Origin: Streptomyces hyderabadensis
Lineage (GTDB): Bacteria; Actinomycetota; Actinomycetes; Streptomycetales; Streptomycetaceae
Direction of reading: 5' to 3'
Assembly (NCBI RefSeq): GCF_020404845.1
Contig: NZ_JAIOJZ010000018.1
Coordinates: 62,001-126,000, forward strand
Length of the DNA stretch: 64,000 nt
Position numbers and translations under genes: made by a program. Positions 32,557-40,816 of the stretch are shown piece after piece; within the stretch, counting starts at the first letter, position 1; each line of letters opens with the position of its first letter. A model generated the notes under the pieces. The model worked only from the letters and a program-made list of their open reading frames with translations. It was not told where the DNA came from and did not search any database.

Positions 32557-34194
32557 ATGACGCTCAACAACGGGACGACGACGTCCCAGGGCCCAACCGC
32601 GGGGGCCGCCCGGACACCGGGCTACGCGGGAACACTGGCTGCCGCCTGCGCCGCGGTCTTCGTGGCCCAGGTCGCGAACGCACTGCCCGCCTCGCTGAAC
32701 GGACTGCTCCAGGAGGACCTCCACACCCACGGTTCCCAGCTCACCTGGATCACCGCCGCGTTCATGATCGCCGTGGTCTGCTTCGAGTTCACCTTCGGCG
32801 TCCTCGGCGACCTCTTCGGGCGGCGCAGGCTCGTCGTGGCCGGTACGGTCCTGGTCGCCGTGGGCAGTACCGTGGCCGCGCTCGCGCCCACCGTCCAGGT
32901 GCTGTGGGTCGGCGCCGCGCTCAACGGGCTGGGCGCCGGCGCCATGTTCCCCGGCTCGCTCACCGCGATCACCTCCGTCACCCGCACGATGCGCGAACGG
33001 GCGCACGCGGTCGCGGTCTGGAGCGGCTTCCTGTCCGCCGGCGCCGCCGTATCGCCCCTGCTCGGCGGCATGTTCGCCAAGGTCGGTTCGTGGCGCGGCT
33101 CGTTCTGGGTGCTGGTCGGGCTCGCCCTGGTCAGCGCGGTGCTCACCCTCGCGCTGGCCACCGAGTCCAAGGCTCCCGAGGGCCGCAGCTTCGACGTGCC
33201 CGGGCAGATCACGTTCGCCGTGGGTCTCGTCCTGGTGCTGTACGGCGCGGTCGAGGGGCCAGAGTCCGGCTGGACCACCCTGCCCGTCATGCTCGCCTTC
33301 GCCCTGGGCGCGTGCTTCCTCGCCGCGTTCGTGCTGGTGGAACTGGGTGCCGCGGCCCCGATCTTCGACCTGAAGCTGTTCCGCAACCGGGCCTTCACCG
33401 TCTCGTCCGTCGTCGCGGTCATCGGCATGCTCGCCTTCCTCGGCGCCTGCTTCGCGACGAGCATGTGGCTGGGGCCGGTGCAGCACCAGGACCCGCTCCG
33501 GGTCGCGATCCCCTTCCTGCTCCTCCAGGGGCCGGCCTTCCTGCTCATCCCCGTCGTCTCCCGGCTGCTGCACCGGGTCGCCGCGTCCTGGCTGCTCACC
33601 TCGGGCTTCGTCCTGATGGCGATCGGCTGCCTGCTGTGCACCCGGCTGGAGGTCACCGACCCGCACCTCGGCCCCTTCGTGGCACCCGCCCTGCTGATCG
33701 GCGTCGGCTTCGCCCTGACGGTCAGCTCGGTGACGGCCGTGGCGCTGAACAGCGTGCCCCGGCACCTGGCGGGCATGGCCAGCGCCACCACCAACATGCT
33801 GCGCGACCTGGGCTTCGCCCTCGGGCCGGTCGTGGTCGGCGCGGTCGCCCTGAGCAACGCGGGGTCGGACTTCACGGCGAGCCTGTCCGGCGCGGATCTG
33901 CCGGCCGGCCAGGCGGCCGCCGCCCACGCGGTCGCCGAGGCCGGAGGGCCCATCGCCGTCAACAGCCTGCCGCCCGGGGCCCCGGGCTCCGCGGCACACG
34001 GGCTGGCCCTGGACGCGCTGGGCAACGGCTTCGGCACCGCGTTCCTCGTCTGCGGGGTGGCGGCGGCCGTCGCCGCGGCACTGACCGCCTTCGGCATGAT
34101 CGGCGTCCGCTCGCACCGCTCCGCGGAGAGCGAGGGTGCCGCGCCGGTGCCGCCGAACCGCGACGGCAGCCCGGAGTCGGCGCTCGCCGGGTAG
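32557..34194 (+). CDS. MFS drug exporter, DHA2 (14-TM) family
   Basis: 545 residues from ATG 32557 with GGGAG 9 bases upstream. The membrane topology is that of EmrB/QacA-type proton antiporters with about 14 hydrophobic segments. Motif A between TM2 and TM3 is GDLFGRRRLVVAG, and a motif C-like SGFLSAGAAVSPLLGG lies in TM5. A long extracytoplasmic loop (about 425-485) precedes the last helix, again as in DHA2 proteins. Expected to export toxic organic compounds; controlled by the divergent TetR. Confidence 0.92.
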   Translation: MTLNNGTTTSQGPTAGAARTPGYAGTLAAACAAVFVAQVANALPASLNGLLQEDLHTHGSQLTWITAAFMIAVVCFEFTFGVLGDLFGRRRLVVAGTVLVAVGSTVAALAPTVQVLWVGAALNGLGAGAMFPGSLTAITSVTRTMRERAHAVAVWSGFLSAGAAVSPLLGGMFAKVGSWRGSFWVLVGLALVSAVLTLALATESKAPEGRSFDVPGQITFAVGLVLVLYGAVEGPESGWTTLPVMLAFALGACFLAAFVLVELGAAAPIFDLKLFRNRAFTVSSVVAVIGMLAFLGACFATSMWLGPVQHQDPLRVAIPFLLLQGPAFLLIPVVSRLLHRVAASWLLTSGFVLMAIGCLLCTRLEVTDPHLGPFVAPALLIGVGFALTVSSVTAVALNSVPRHLAGMASATTNMLRDLGFALGPVVVGAVALSNAGSDFTASLSGADLPAGQAAAAHAVAEAGGPIAVNSLPPGAPGSAAHGLALDALGNGFGTAFLVCGVAAAVAAALTAFGMIGVRSHRSAESEGAAPVPPNRDGSPESALAG

Positions 34195-34277
34195 CCGGTG
34201 CGGGCACCGGTCGCCACGACCGGTGCCCGTCCGCGGTCCCCGGGACGGAACGGGCGAGCCGGGTTGCTCCCCATGCA

Positions 34278-34373
34278 TTGACATGGACGCGCCCCGGCGC
34301 AACGCTGAGAGCGCTCTCAGAATCGGTACGGACCAATTCCCCCACACCCGCACGGAGGTGGAGAGTGCTCTCC
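34278..34373 (+). promoter_or_regulatory. Promoter and two operators of the GH64 glucanase gene
   Basis: TTGACA (34278-34283) with a weak -10 AACGCT (34301-34306) 17 bases on is followed directly by the perfect palindrome CTGAGAGCGCTCTCAG (34305-34320). A second site, GGAGAGTGCTCTCC (34360-34373), covers the ribosome-binding region and GTG start. Both share GAGAGNGCTCTC. They resemble LacI-family operators such as CebR boxes, and their spacing of about 55 bases centre to centre would allow two-site repression. Confidence 0.75.
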
Positions 34374-35561
34374 CGACTCAGACTCCGTCTGCTCGCCCTG
34401 GCCGCGGCCGCGGGCCTGACCGGTGCCCTGCTCTCGTTCGGCACCGCACCGCCCGCGGACGCCGCGGTGCCCGCGACCATCCCCCTGAAGATCACCAACA
34501 ACTCCGCCCGCGGCGACGCCGTCCACATCTACAACCTGGGCACCTCGCTGACGACCGGTCAGCAGGGCTGGGCGGACGAGAACGGCACCTTCCACGCCTG
34601 GCCCGCCGGCGGCAATCCCCCCACCCCCGCACCGGACGCGTCCATCGCCGGACCGGCCGCCGGGCAGACCAAGACCATCCGGATCCCGAAGCTGTCGGGC
34701 CGCATCTACTTCTCCTACGGCCAGAAGCTGGACTTCCGGCTGACCACCGGCGGCCTGGTCCAGCCCGCCGTCCAGAACCCGAGCGACCCCAACCGCAACA
34801 TCCTCTTCAACTGGTCCGAGTACACGCTCAACGACGGCGGTCTGTGGCTGAACAGCACCCAGGTCGACATGTTCTCCGCGCCCTACACGGTCGGCGTGCA
34901 GCGCGCCGACGGCAGCGTGAGCAGCGCCGGCCAGCTCAAGGCCGGTGGCTACCGCGGGGTGTTCGACGCACTGCGGGCCCAGCCGGGCTGGGGCGGACTG
35001 ATCCAGACCCGCCCCGACGGCACCGTGCTGCGGGCGCTGGCGCCGCTGTACGGGGTGGAGACCGGGGCGCTGCCCGCGTCCGTCATGGACGACTACATCA
35101 ACCGGGTCTGGCAGAAGTACGCGACGACCACGCTCACCGTCACGCCCTTCGGCGACCGGCCGGACACCAAGTTCTCCGGGCGCGTCTCGGGCAACGTCAT
35201 GAACTTCACCGACACCTCCGGCGCGGTCGTCACCAGCTTCCAGAAGCCCGACGCCTCCAGCGTCTTCGGCTGCCACCGGCTCCTGGACGCGCCGAACGAC
35301 CAGGTGCGCGGGCCGATCTCGCGCACCCTGTGCGCCGGCTTCAACCGCTCGACGCTGCTGAGCAACCCCAACCAGCCCGATCCCTCGGCGGCGGACTTCT
35401 ACCGGGACTCCGTGACCAACCACTACGCCCGGATCATCCACGAGCGCATGGCGGACGGGAAGGCGTACGCGTTCGCCTTCGACGACGTCGGCAACCACGA
35501 GTCGCTGGTACACGACGGCAACCCGGCCGAGGCGCGGCTCACGCTCGCCCCGCTCGACTGA
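34365..35561 (+). CDS. Secreted endo-beta-1,3-glucanase, GH64 (thaumatin-like fold)
   Basis: 398 residues from GTG 34365 with GGAGG 7 bases upstream. A Sec signal peptide occupies about 1-33 (RLRLRLLALAAAAG, cleavage near ADA-A). The mature protein begins PATIPLKITNNSARGDAVHIYNLG and carries the GH64 core segments WLNSTQVDMFSAPYTVGVQ and YRGVFDALRAQPGW, all typical of laminaripentaose-producing glucanases. It cuts beta-1,3-glucans (fungal or algal walls) outside the cell. The adjacent beta-glucoside import block could use its products. Repression by a LacI-type protein is suggested by the two operators. Confidence 0.9.
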   Translation: MLSRLRLRLLALAAAAGLTGALLSFGTAPPADAAVPATIPLKITNNSARGDAVHIYNLGTSLTTGQQGWADENGTFHAWPAGGNPPTPAPDASIAGPAAGQTKTIRIPKLSGRIYFSYGQKLDFRLTTGGLVQPAVQNPSDPNRNILFNWSEYTLNDGGLWLNSTQVDMFSAPYTVGVQRADGSVSSAGQLKAGGYRGVFDALRAQPGWGGLIQTRPDGTVLRALAPLYGVETGALPASVMDDYINRVWQKYATTTLTVTPFGDRPDTKFSGRVSGNVMNFTDTSGAVVTSFQKPDASSVFGCHRLLDAPNDQVRGPISRTLCAGFNRSTLLSNPNQPDPSAADFYRDSVTNHYARIIHERMADGKAYAFAFDDVGNHESLVHDGNPAEARLTLAPLD

Positions 35562-35573
35562 ACCGGCGGCACC

Positions 35574-35620
35574 GGACCGCCCCCGTCCCCCGTCGGCGCG
35601 GCGGGGGACGGGGGCGGTCC
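35574..35620. terminator. Bidirectional terminator between GH64 and GH1 genes
   Basis: A perfect 19-base stem (35574-35592 pairs with 35602-35620) with a 9-base loop lies between the two convergent stops, at 12 bases from one and 4 from the other. The arms are C- and G-rich (GGACCGCCCC... and its complement). It should stop transcription from both sides. Confidence 0.9.
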
Positions 35621-35624
35621 GTGC

Positions 35625-37064
35625 TCAGGCGCCGGGGAGTACGCCGGTGCGGGCGACCTCGGAGTACCAGCGGGCGCTCGCCTTGGGGATGCGGGTGCCG
35701 GTCGGGTAGTCGACGTAGACGGCGCCGAAGCGCTTGCTGTAGCCGTGCGCCCACTCGAAGTTGTCCAGCAGGGACCACAGGAAGTAGCCCCGCACGTCCG
35801 CGCCGTCCAGGATGGCCTGGTGGACGGCGGCCAGGTGGTCGCGCACGTAGGCGATCCGGGCCGGGTCCTCGACCCGCCCGGCGGGGTCGGCGTAGTCGTC
35901 GAAGGCGGCGCCGTTCTCGGTGATGACCAGCGGCAGCCCCGGGAAGTCGGCGGCCAGCCGGCGCAGCAGGTCGTACAGGCCGCTCGGGTCGACCGCCCAG
36001 CCCATGGCGGTGGTGTCGCCGGGCGGCTGGTGGAAGGCGACCCGGTCGGCTCCCGGCCAGGGGCTGTGGGAGCTGTTGCCGTGTCCGTCGGAGGTGTGGG
36101 TGCCGCTGCCGTCGGTCTCGGAGACCACGGTGGGCGTGTAGTAGTTCACGCCGAGGAAGTCCAGCGGCTGGTGGGCCCGGCGCAGGTCGCCGTCCTGGAC
36201 GAAGGACCAGTCGGTCAGCGCGGCGGTGTCCTTCAGCAGGTCCTCCGGGTAGGCGCCGTTCAGCATCGGGCCGGTGAAGACCCGGTTGGCCAGGGCGTCG
36301 ATCCGGCGCACCGCGTCGGCGTCGCCGTCGCTCGCGGTGAGCGGGCGGACGTGGTGGACGTTGAGGGTGACGGACACCTGGGCGTCCGCACGGATCCGCT
36401 CGCGCAGCGCCTGGACGGCCAGGCCGTGCCCCAGGTTGAGGTGGTGGGCGGCGCGCAGGGCGGCGACCGGGTCGGTACGGCCCGGGGCGTGCACACCGGA
36501 GCCGTAGCCGAGGAAGGCGCTGCACCAGGGCTCGTTCAGGGTGGTCCAGGTCTTCACCCGGTCGCCGAGCGCGTCGGCGGCCAGGGCCGCGTACTCGGCG
36601 AAGCGCTCGGCGGTGGCGCGCTCGGGCCAGCCGCCGGCGTCCTCCAGCTCCTGGGGCAGGTCCCAGTGGTAGAGGGTGGCGACGGGCTGGATGCCCTTGT
36701 CCAGCAGCTCGTCCACCAGGCGCCGGTAGAAGTCCAGGCCCTTCTGCACGGCCGGGCCGCGGCCGGTGGGCTGGATCCGGGGCCAGGCGAGGGAGAAGCG
36801 GTAGGCGCCCAGGCCGAGTTCGGCCATGAGGGCGACGTCCTCGCTCCGGCGGTGGTAGTGGTCGGTGGCGACGTCACCGGTGTCGCCGTTGCGGACCCGG
36901 CCGGGGGTGCGGGCGTAGGTGTCCCAGATGGACGGCGTGCGGCCGTCCTCCGCCGCGGCCCCCTCGATCTGGTAGGAGGCGGTCGCCGAGCCCCAGAGGA
37001 AGCCCTTGGGGAAGGTGCGGGCGGCGTCCGGGGCGGGGGCGGTCTGGTGTGCTCGGGTGACCAC
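35625..37064 (-). CDS. Beta-glucosidase, GH1
   Basis: 479 residues from GTG 37064 (AAAGGA upstream). The N-terminal signature FLWGSATASYQIEGA is present, the acid/base is Glu178 in TLNEPW and the nucleophile is Glu383 in ITENG. No signal peptide, so it hydrolyses imported beta-glucosides in the cytoplasm. It is the last gene of the binding protein-permease-permease-GH1 block and is probably controlled with it by the LacI regulator. Close in layout to cellobiose/beta-glucoside loci of Streptomyces. Confidence 0.95.
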   Translation of the reverse strand: MVTRAHQTAPAPDAARTFPKGFLWGSATASYQIEGAAAEDGRTPSIWDTYARTPGRVRNGDTGDVATDHYHRRSEDVALMAELGLGAYRFSLAWPRIQPTGRGPAVQKGLDFYRRLVDELLDKGIQPVATLYHWDLPQELEDAGGWPERATAERFAEYAALAADALGDRVKTWTTLNEPWCSAFLGYGSGVHAPGRTDPVAALRAAHHLNLGHGLAVQALRERIRADAQVSVTLNVHHVRPLTASDGDADAVRRIDALANRVFTGPMLNGAYPEDLLKDTAALTDWSFVQDGDLRRAHQPLDFLGVNYYTPTVVSETDGSGTHTSDGHGNSSHSPWPGADRVAFHQPPGDTTAMGWAVDPSGLYDLLRRLAADFPGLPLVITENGAAFDDYADPAGRVEDPARIAYVRDHLAAVHQAILDGADVRGYFLWSLLDNFEWAHGYSKRFGAVYVDYPTGTRIPKASARWYSEVARTGVLPGA

Positions 37065-37133
37065 GTAAGTCCTTTCGGGTGGGGGTGCTCGGGGCGGCTG
37101 GGCGACGGTGCGGCGGGACGACGGGGCGGCGGG

Positions 37134-38057
37134 TCAGCCCTTGACGGCGCCCGCCATGATGCCGCTGACGATCTGCCGGCCGAAGACGACGAACATCGCC
37201 AGCAGCGGCAGCGTGCCGAGCAGCGCGCCGGCCATGATGAGCGACTGGTCGCGGACGTAGCCCGCGCTGAGCTGGGTGAGCGCGACGGGAACCGTCGGGT
37301 TGGTCATGTCGAGGACCACGAACGGCCAGAAGAAGTCGTTCCAGGCGTGCACGAACGTGATCATGAACAGGACGGCCATGGCCGGCCGCGCGATGGGCAG
37401 CACGATGCTCCAGAAGATCCTGAGCGAGTGCGCGCCGTCCACCCGTCCGGCCTCGACGAGTTCGTCCGGCAGTGCCTCCGTCAGGTACTGCCGCATGAAG
37501 AACACGCCGACCGCGCTCACCAGCGTCGGGAAGATGACGGCGGGCAGCTGCTGCGACCAGCCGAGGTCCGCCATCATCATGAACAGCGGTACGACGGCGA
37601 GCTGGGGCGGCACCATCATGGTGCCGATCACCAGCATGAGCAGGGCGTTGCGGCCCTTGAACCGCAGCTTGGCGAAGGCGAACCCGGCGAGGGTGGCGAA
37701 CAGCACCGTGGACAGGGCGATCACCCCGGCCACGATCAGGCTGTTGATCATGGCCTTGCCCATCGCCGCCTCGTCCCAGGCCCGGGCGAGGTTGCTGAAC
37801 AGGTTCGGGCCGGGCAGGAACGGCGGCGGCGTCTGGCTGACCCGGGTGTTGTCGGTGGACGCGGCCACCATCGTCCAGTACAGCGGGAAGATGGACAGGA
37901 TCGCCATGATGGCGAGCAGTACGTAGGCGAGCGGGCCGGCGTGGTGCTGGCGGCCGGCGCGCTGGCGCAGCAGCCGGCGGCCGCCGCGGCCGCCGGCCTT
38001 CACGGCGGGGGTCCGGGCCGGGGCGTCGGTCCGGGCCGGGAGACTTTGGGTGGTCAT
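37134..38057 (-). CDS. Carbohydrate ABC transporter permease (MalG-like)
   Basis: 307 residues, six predicted membrane helices. The EAA loop is LPDELVEAGRVDGAHSLRIFWSIVLP, the conserved contact with the ATPase. It starts 12 bases after the upstream permease stop. No ATPase gene is present in the block; such Streptomyces sugar importers share the multitask ATPase MsiK encoded elsewhere. Confidence 0.93.
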   Translation of the reverse strand: MTTQSLPARTDAPARTPAVKAGGRGGRRLLRQRAGRQHHAGPLAYVLLAIMAILSIFPLYWTMVAASTDNTRVSQTPPPFLPGPNLFSNLARAWDEAAMGKAMINSLIVAGVIALSTVLFATLAGFAFAKLRFKGRNALLMLVIGTMMVPPQLAVVPLFMMMADLGWSQQLPAVIFPTLVSAVGVFFMRQYLTEALPDELVEAGRVDGAHSLRIFWSIVLPIARPAMAVLFMITFVHAWNDFFWPFVVLDMTNPTVPVALTQLSAGYVRDQSLIMAGALLGTLPLLAMFVVFGRQIVSGIMAGAVKG

Positions 38058-38069
38058 GACGACTCCAGG

Positions 38070-39065
38070 TCAGGACGTGCGGGAGCGCAGGCGTTTGACG
38101 ACGCGCTGCACGACGAAGACGAGGACCAGCAGCATGAACATCGCCCAGGCGACGGTCGCGGAGCGGCCCATCTGGTAGTTCTTCCAGCCCTCCTCGTACA
38201 GCAGCAGGCCCAGCGTCTGGTACTGGTTGTCCGCGCCACCGGTGACCCCGTTGGGTCCCTGGCCGAAGATCAGCGGCTCGCCGAAGAGCTGGGTGGCGCC
38301 GATCGTGGAGAGCACGATGGTGAAGACGATGGTGGAGCGGATGCCGGGGACGGTGACGTGGATGAACTGCTGCCAGCGGGAGGCGCCGTCGAGGGAGGCC
38401 GCCTCGTACCGGTCGGCGGGGATGGCCTGCATCGCGGCCAGGTAGAGCAGCGCGTTGTAGCCGGTCCAGCGCCAGATGACGATGGTGGAGATCGCGACCT
38501 GGGCGGGCCACTTGTCGGCCTCCCAGTCCACCGGGTCGATCCCGACCGAGCCGAGCGCCCAGTTGATCATGCCGAAGTCGCGCTCGAAGATCATGGTGAA
38601 GACGAGGGCGGCCGCGGCGACCGAGGTGGCGTAGGGGACCAGGGAGGCGACCCGGAAGAACAGCGAGGCGCGCATCCGGTAGTTGAGCAGGTGGGCCATG
38701 CCGAGCGCCATCATCAGCTGCGGCACCGTGGAGATGACGCCGATGGTGATGGTGTTCTGCAGCGCGTTCCAGAACCGGGAGTCGCCCCACAGCTCGACGT
38801 AGTTGTCGAACGCCACCCACTCCATGACATCGAGGGTGGCCAGCTCCACGTCGTGCAGGGAGATCCACGAGGTGTAGATCAGGGGGTAGAAGCTGAACGC
38901 GGCGAAGACGATGAAGAACGGCGCGACGAACGCGTACGGGGCGCCCTTGATGTCGAGCCGGTGCCAGAGCGCGCCGCGCCGCCGGGCGGTGCTCTCGCCG
39001 CCCGTCCGGGGGGTTGGACGCGGAGGCTCGTCCCCGGTCAGGGCCTTGGTGGTGGAGGTGGCCAC
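38070..39065 (-). CDS. Carbohydrate ABC transporter permease (MalF-like)
   Basis: 331 residues from GTG 39065 with GGAAGGAAG upstream. About six membrane helices, beginning PYAFVAPFFIVFAAFSFYPL; the EAA loop is IPADRYEAASLDGASRWQQFIHVTVP. It forms the heterodimeric channel with the MalG-like protein. A strong hairpin lies between it and the binding-protein gene upstream. Confidence 0.93.
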   Translation of the reverse strand: MATSTTKALTGDEPPRPTPRTGGESTARRRGALWHRLDIKGAPYAFVAPFFIVFAAFSFYPLIYTSWISLHDVELATLDVMEWVAFDNYVELWGDSRFWNALQNTITIGVISTVPQLMMALGMAHLLNYRMRASLFFRVASLVPYATSVAAAALVFTMIFERDFGMINWALGSVGIDPVDWEADKWPAQVAISTIVIWRWTGYNALLYLAAMQAIPADRYEAASLDGASRWQQFIHVTVPGIRSTIVFTIVLSTIGATQLFGEPLIFGQGPNGVTGGADNQYQTLGLLLYEEGWKNYQMGRSATVAWAMFMLLVLVFVVQRVVKRLRSRTS

Positions 39066-39104
39066 CGGACTTCCTTCCTGAGAGCGGATGTGTGGGCCTG
39101 GCGC

Positions 39105-39148
39105 CGGGCCCGCCGGCCAGGACCTGTTCCTGGACGCGGGCGGGCCCG
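39105..39148 (-). promoter_or_regulatory. Intercistronic hairpin between binding protein and permease genes
   Basis: CGGGCCCGCC (39105-39114) pairs perfectly with GGCGGGCCCG (39139-39148), and an inner CCAGGA (39117-39122)/TCCTGG (39128-39133) stem closes the loop. It lies 21 bases after the binding-protein stop. As in malE-malF, such a structure can end most transcripts or protect the upstream mRNA so the binding protein is made in excess. Confidence 0.65.
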
Positions 39149-39169
39149 GTCGGCCTCGGGGGCGGAGAG

Positions 39170-40480
39170 TCAGCCGACCGCCTTCTCGATGCGCTCCCCG
39201 GTGGTGCTCCACGCCTCGTCACGCGTGGCGTCGCCCTGCTCGATCAGGGCCAGGCCCTGGGAGAAGGTGTCCTTGATCGTGCCGTCCTTGCGGCCGAGAA
39301 CCTGCTTGTCCGGGATCTCCTGGGCGGCGGCGCCGAAGATCTGGCCGATCGGGGCGCCGCTGAAGTACTCGCTCTTGGCGTTCTTCACGTCGGGGCTGTC
39401 CAGCGCCGTGCGGGAGGAGGGGATGTTGCCGATCTCCTTGAAGATGTGGGCCTGCTGCTCGGGCGCGGTCAGCCACGCGACCAGCTTCTTGGCCTCCTCC
39501 TTCACCGGGCTCTGCTCGACCACGCCGAGGAAGGAGCCGCCCCAGTTGGCGCCCTTGGGGGCCTTGGCCACGTCCCACTTGCCCTTGTTGGCGTCACCGG
39601 CCTTCTCGCTGATGTGGCTGAGCATCCACGCCGGGCAGACCGCGGTGGCGAAGGTGCCGTTGGCCAGACCCGGGTCCCAGCCGGGCTGGAACTGGCGGAG
39701 CTTGGCGGTCAGCCCGTCCTCGGCCGCGTCGGCGGAGAGGTTCCACGCCTCCTTGACGGCGGGGTTGGTGTCGTAGATCAGCTCGCCGCTCTCGTCGTAG
39801 TACTGCTGGGGGTAGCCGTAGACCATGGCGTTGAACAGGCCGCTGGCCGCGTCCATGTAGGCCACGTCGCCGCCCTTGAAGCCCTTCTTGAAGTCCCGGC
39901 CGACCTCGACGTACTTCTTCCAGTCGCCCGCCCACAGCTTGGCGACCTCTTCGCGGTCGGTGGGCAGGCCGGCCTTCTCGAAGTAGTCCTTGCGGTAGCA
40001 GACGGCCATCGGGCCGATGTCGGTGCCCAGGCCCAGCACCTTGCCGTCCTTGGTACTGATCTGGGACTCCTTCCAGGGCAGGAAGTGGTCGGTGCCCGGC
40101 ACGTCGGAGAAGTCCGCGAACTTGTCCGCCTGGGTCTCGGTGATCTCCTTGGCCCGGCCGATCTCGATGCCCTGGATGTCCTTCAGGCCCTTGCCCGCGG
40201 CGAGCCTGGTCTGCAGGGCCGTGTAGTACGTCTGCTCGTCACCGGCGATCTCGGCCTTGATGTCGACATTGGGGTTCTCCTTCTCGTACTGCTCGAGAAG
40301 GCCGGTCTCCTTGATGCCCATCACCCCGTACATGCCCATGGTGATGGTGACCTTGCCGTCCTTCTTGCCACCGCCGGTGGCCGAGTCGTCGCTGCCGCCG
40401 CAGCCGACGACCAGCGCCAGCGCGCCGACGGCGGCGGCCGTCGCCATCGCCCTTCTGCGCAATGAACCGAGAGTGCCCAT
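39170..40480 (-). CDS. Sugar-binding lipoprotein of ABC transporter
   Basis: 436 residues with a lipoprotein signal: basic MGTLGSLRRR, a hydrophobic core and lipobox LVVGC with Cys27. The mature protein has the family 1 pattern, with a DEQTYYTALQTRLAAGKGLKDIQ region and a C-terminal EEAKKLVAWLTAPEQQ. It captures an oligosaccharide, most plausibly a beta-glucoside given the GH1 gene. GAGGAG sits just before the ATG. It heads the operon, divergent from the LacI gene with two palindromes in the 336-base gap. Confidence 0.93.
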   Translation of the reverse strand: MGTLGSLRRRAMATAAAVGALALVVGCGGSDDSATGGGKKDGKVTITMGMYGVMGIKETGLLEQYEKENPNVDIKAEIAGDEQTYYTALQTRLAAGKGLKDIQGIEIGRAKEITETQADKFADFSDVPGTDHFLPWKESQISTKDGKVLGLGTDIGPMAVCYRKDYFEKAGLPTDREEVAKLWAGDWKKYVEVGRDFKKGFKGGDVAYMDAASGLFNAMVYGYPQQYYDESGELIYDTNPAVKEAWNLSADAAEDGLTAKLRQFQPGWDPGLANGTFATAVCPAWMLSHISEKAGDANKGKWDVAKAPKGANWGGSFLGVVEQSPVKEEAKKLVAWLTAPEQQAHIFKEIGNIPSSRTALDSPDVKNAKSEYFSGAPIGQIFGAAAQEIPDKQVLGRKDGTIKDTFSQGLALIEQGDATRDEAWSTTGERIEKAVG

Positions 40481-40589
40481 GGATCTCCTCCTAGCGACGG
40501 CGCTGACACATCGGAGTGACGAGTTCTGCGATGACTACTGCGATGGCTACAGCGGCTACAGCGATGAAAGACAGCGGCTCGAACATGAG

Positions 40590-40625
40590 TTGGGAACGTT
40601 CCCAATTCGGTGGGCACGTTCCCAC
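40590..40625. promoter_or_regulatory. Two LacI-type operators for the beta-glucoside block
   Basis: TTGGGAACGTTCCCAA (40590-40605) is a perfect 16-base palindrome; GTGGGCACGTTCCCAC (40610-40625) is the same motif with one mismatch. Centres are 20 bases apart, about two helix turns. A half-site TGGGAACG follows near 40644. They match the CG-centred palindromes of LacI repressors (for example CebR) and lie between the transporter operon and the LacI gene; the remainder of this 336-base gap shows no ORF. Confidence 0.85.
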
Positions 40626-40816
40626 CGGCGCATCGAAGACTCGTGGGAACGGGACCGGTCTGTCAATAACTTGAAAGCAACTTGTCGCGGCCGTCCGTGC
40701 CCCGCGTTCGCCCCGCGCAGCCCCGGGGGTGCTCCGCCGGCTCCGGTGTCTGCAAGAATTGCCGCAGGTCACCTCCGCGGTAGGCACCGCCGCCGCGGCC
40801 GCCGAGGGGGGAGTAC

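Noticed and set aside
32292..35561. Apparent 1089-codon fusion of MFS and GH64 sequences
   Set aside because: The first two thirds are an out-of-frame reading of the MFS gene; only the last 398 codons encode GH64, which has its own RBS, signal peptide and operators.
35745..39776. A 1343-codon open frame running against GH1, both permeases and the binding protein
   Set aside because: Same reasoning: four well-supported genes lie on the other strand, and the translation is a repetitive Gly/Val/His/Asp shadow.
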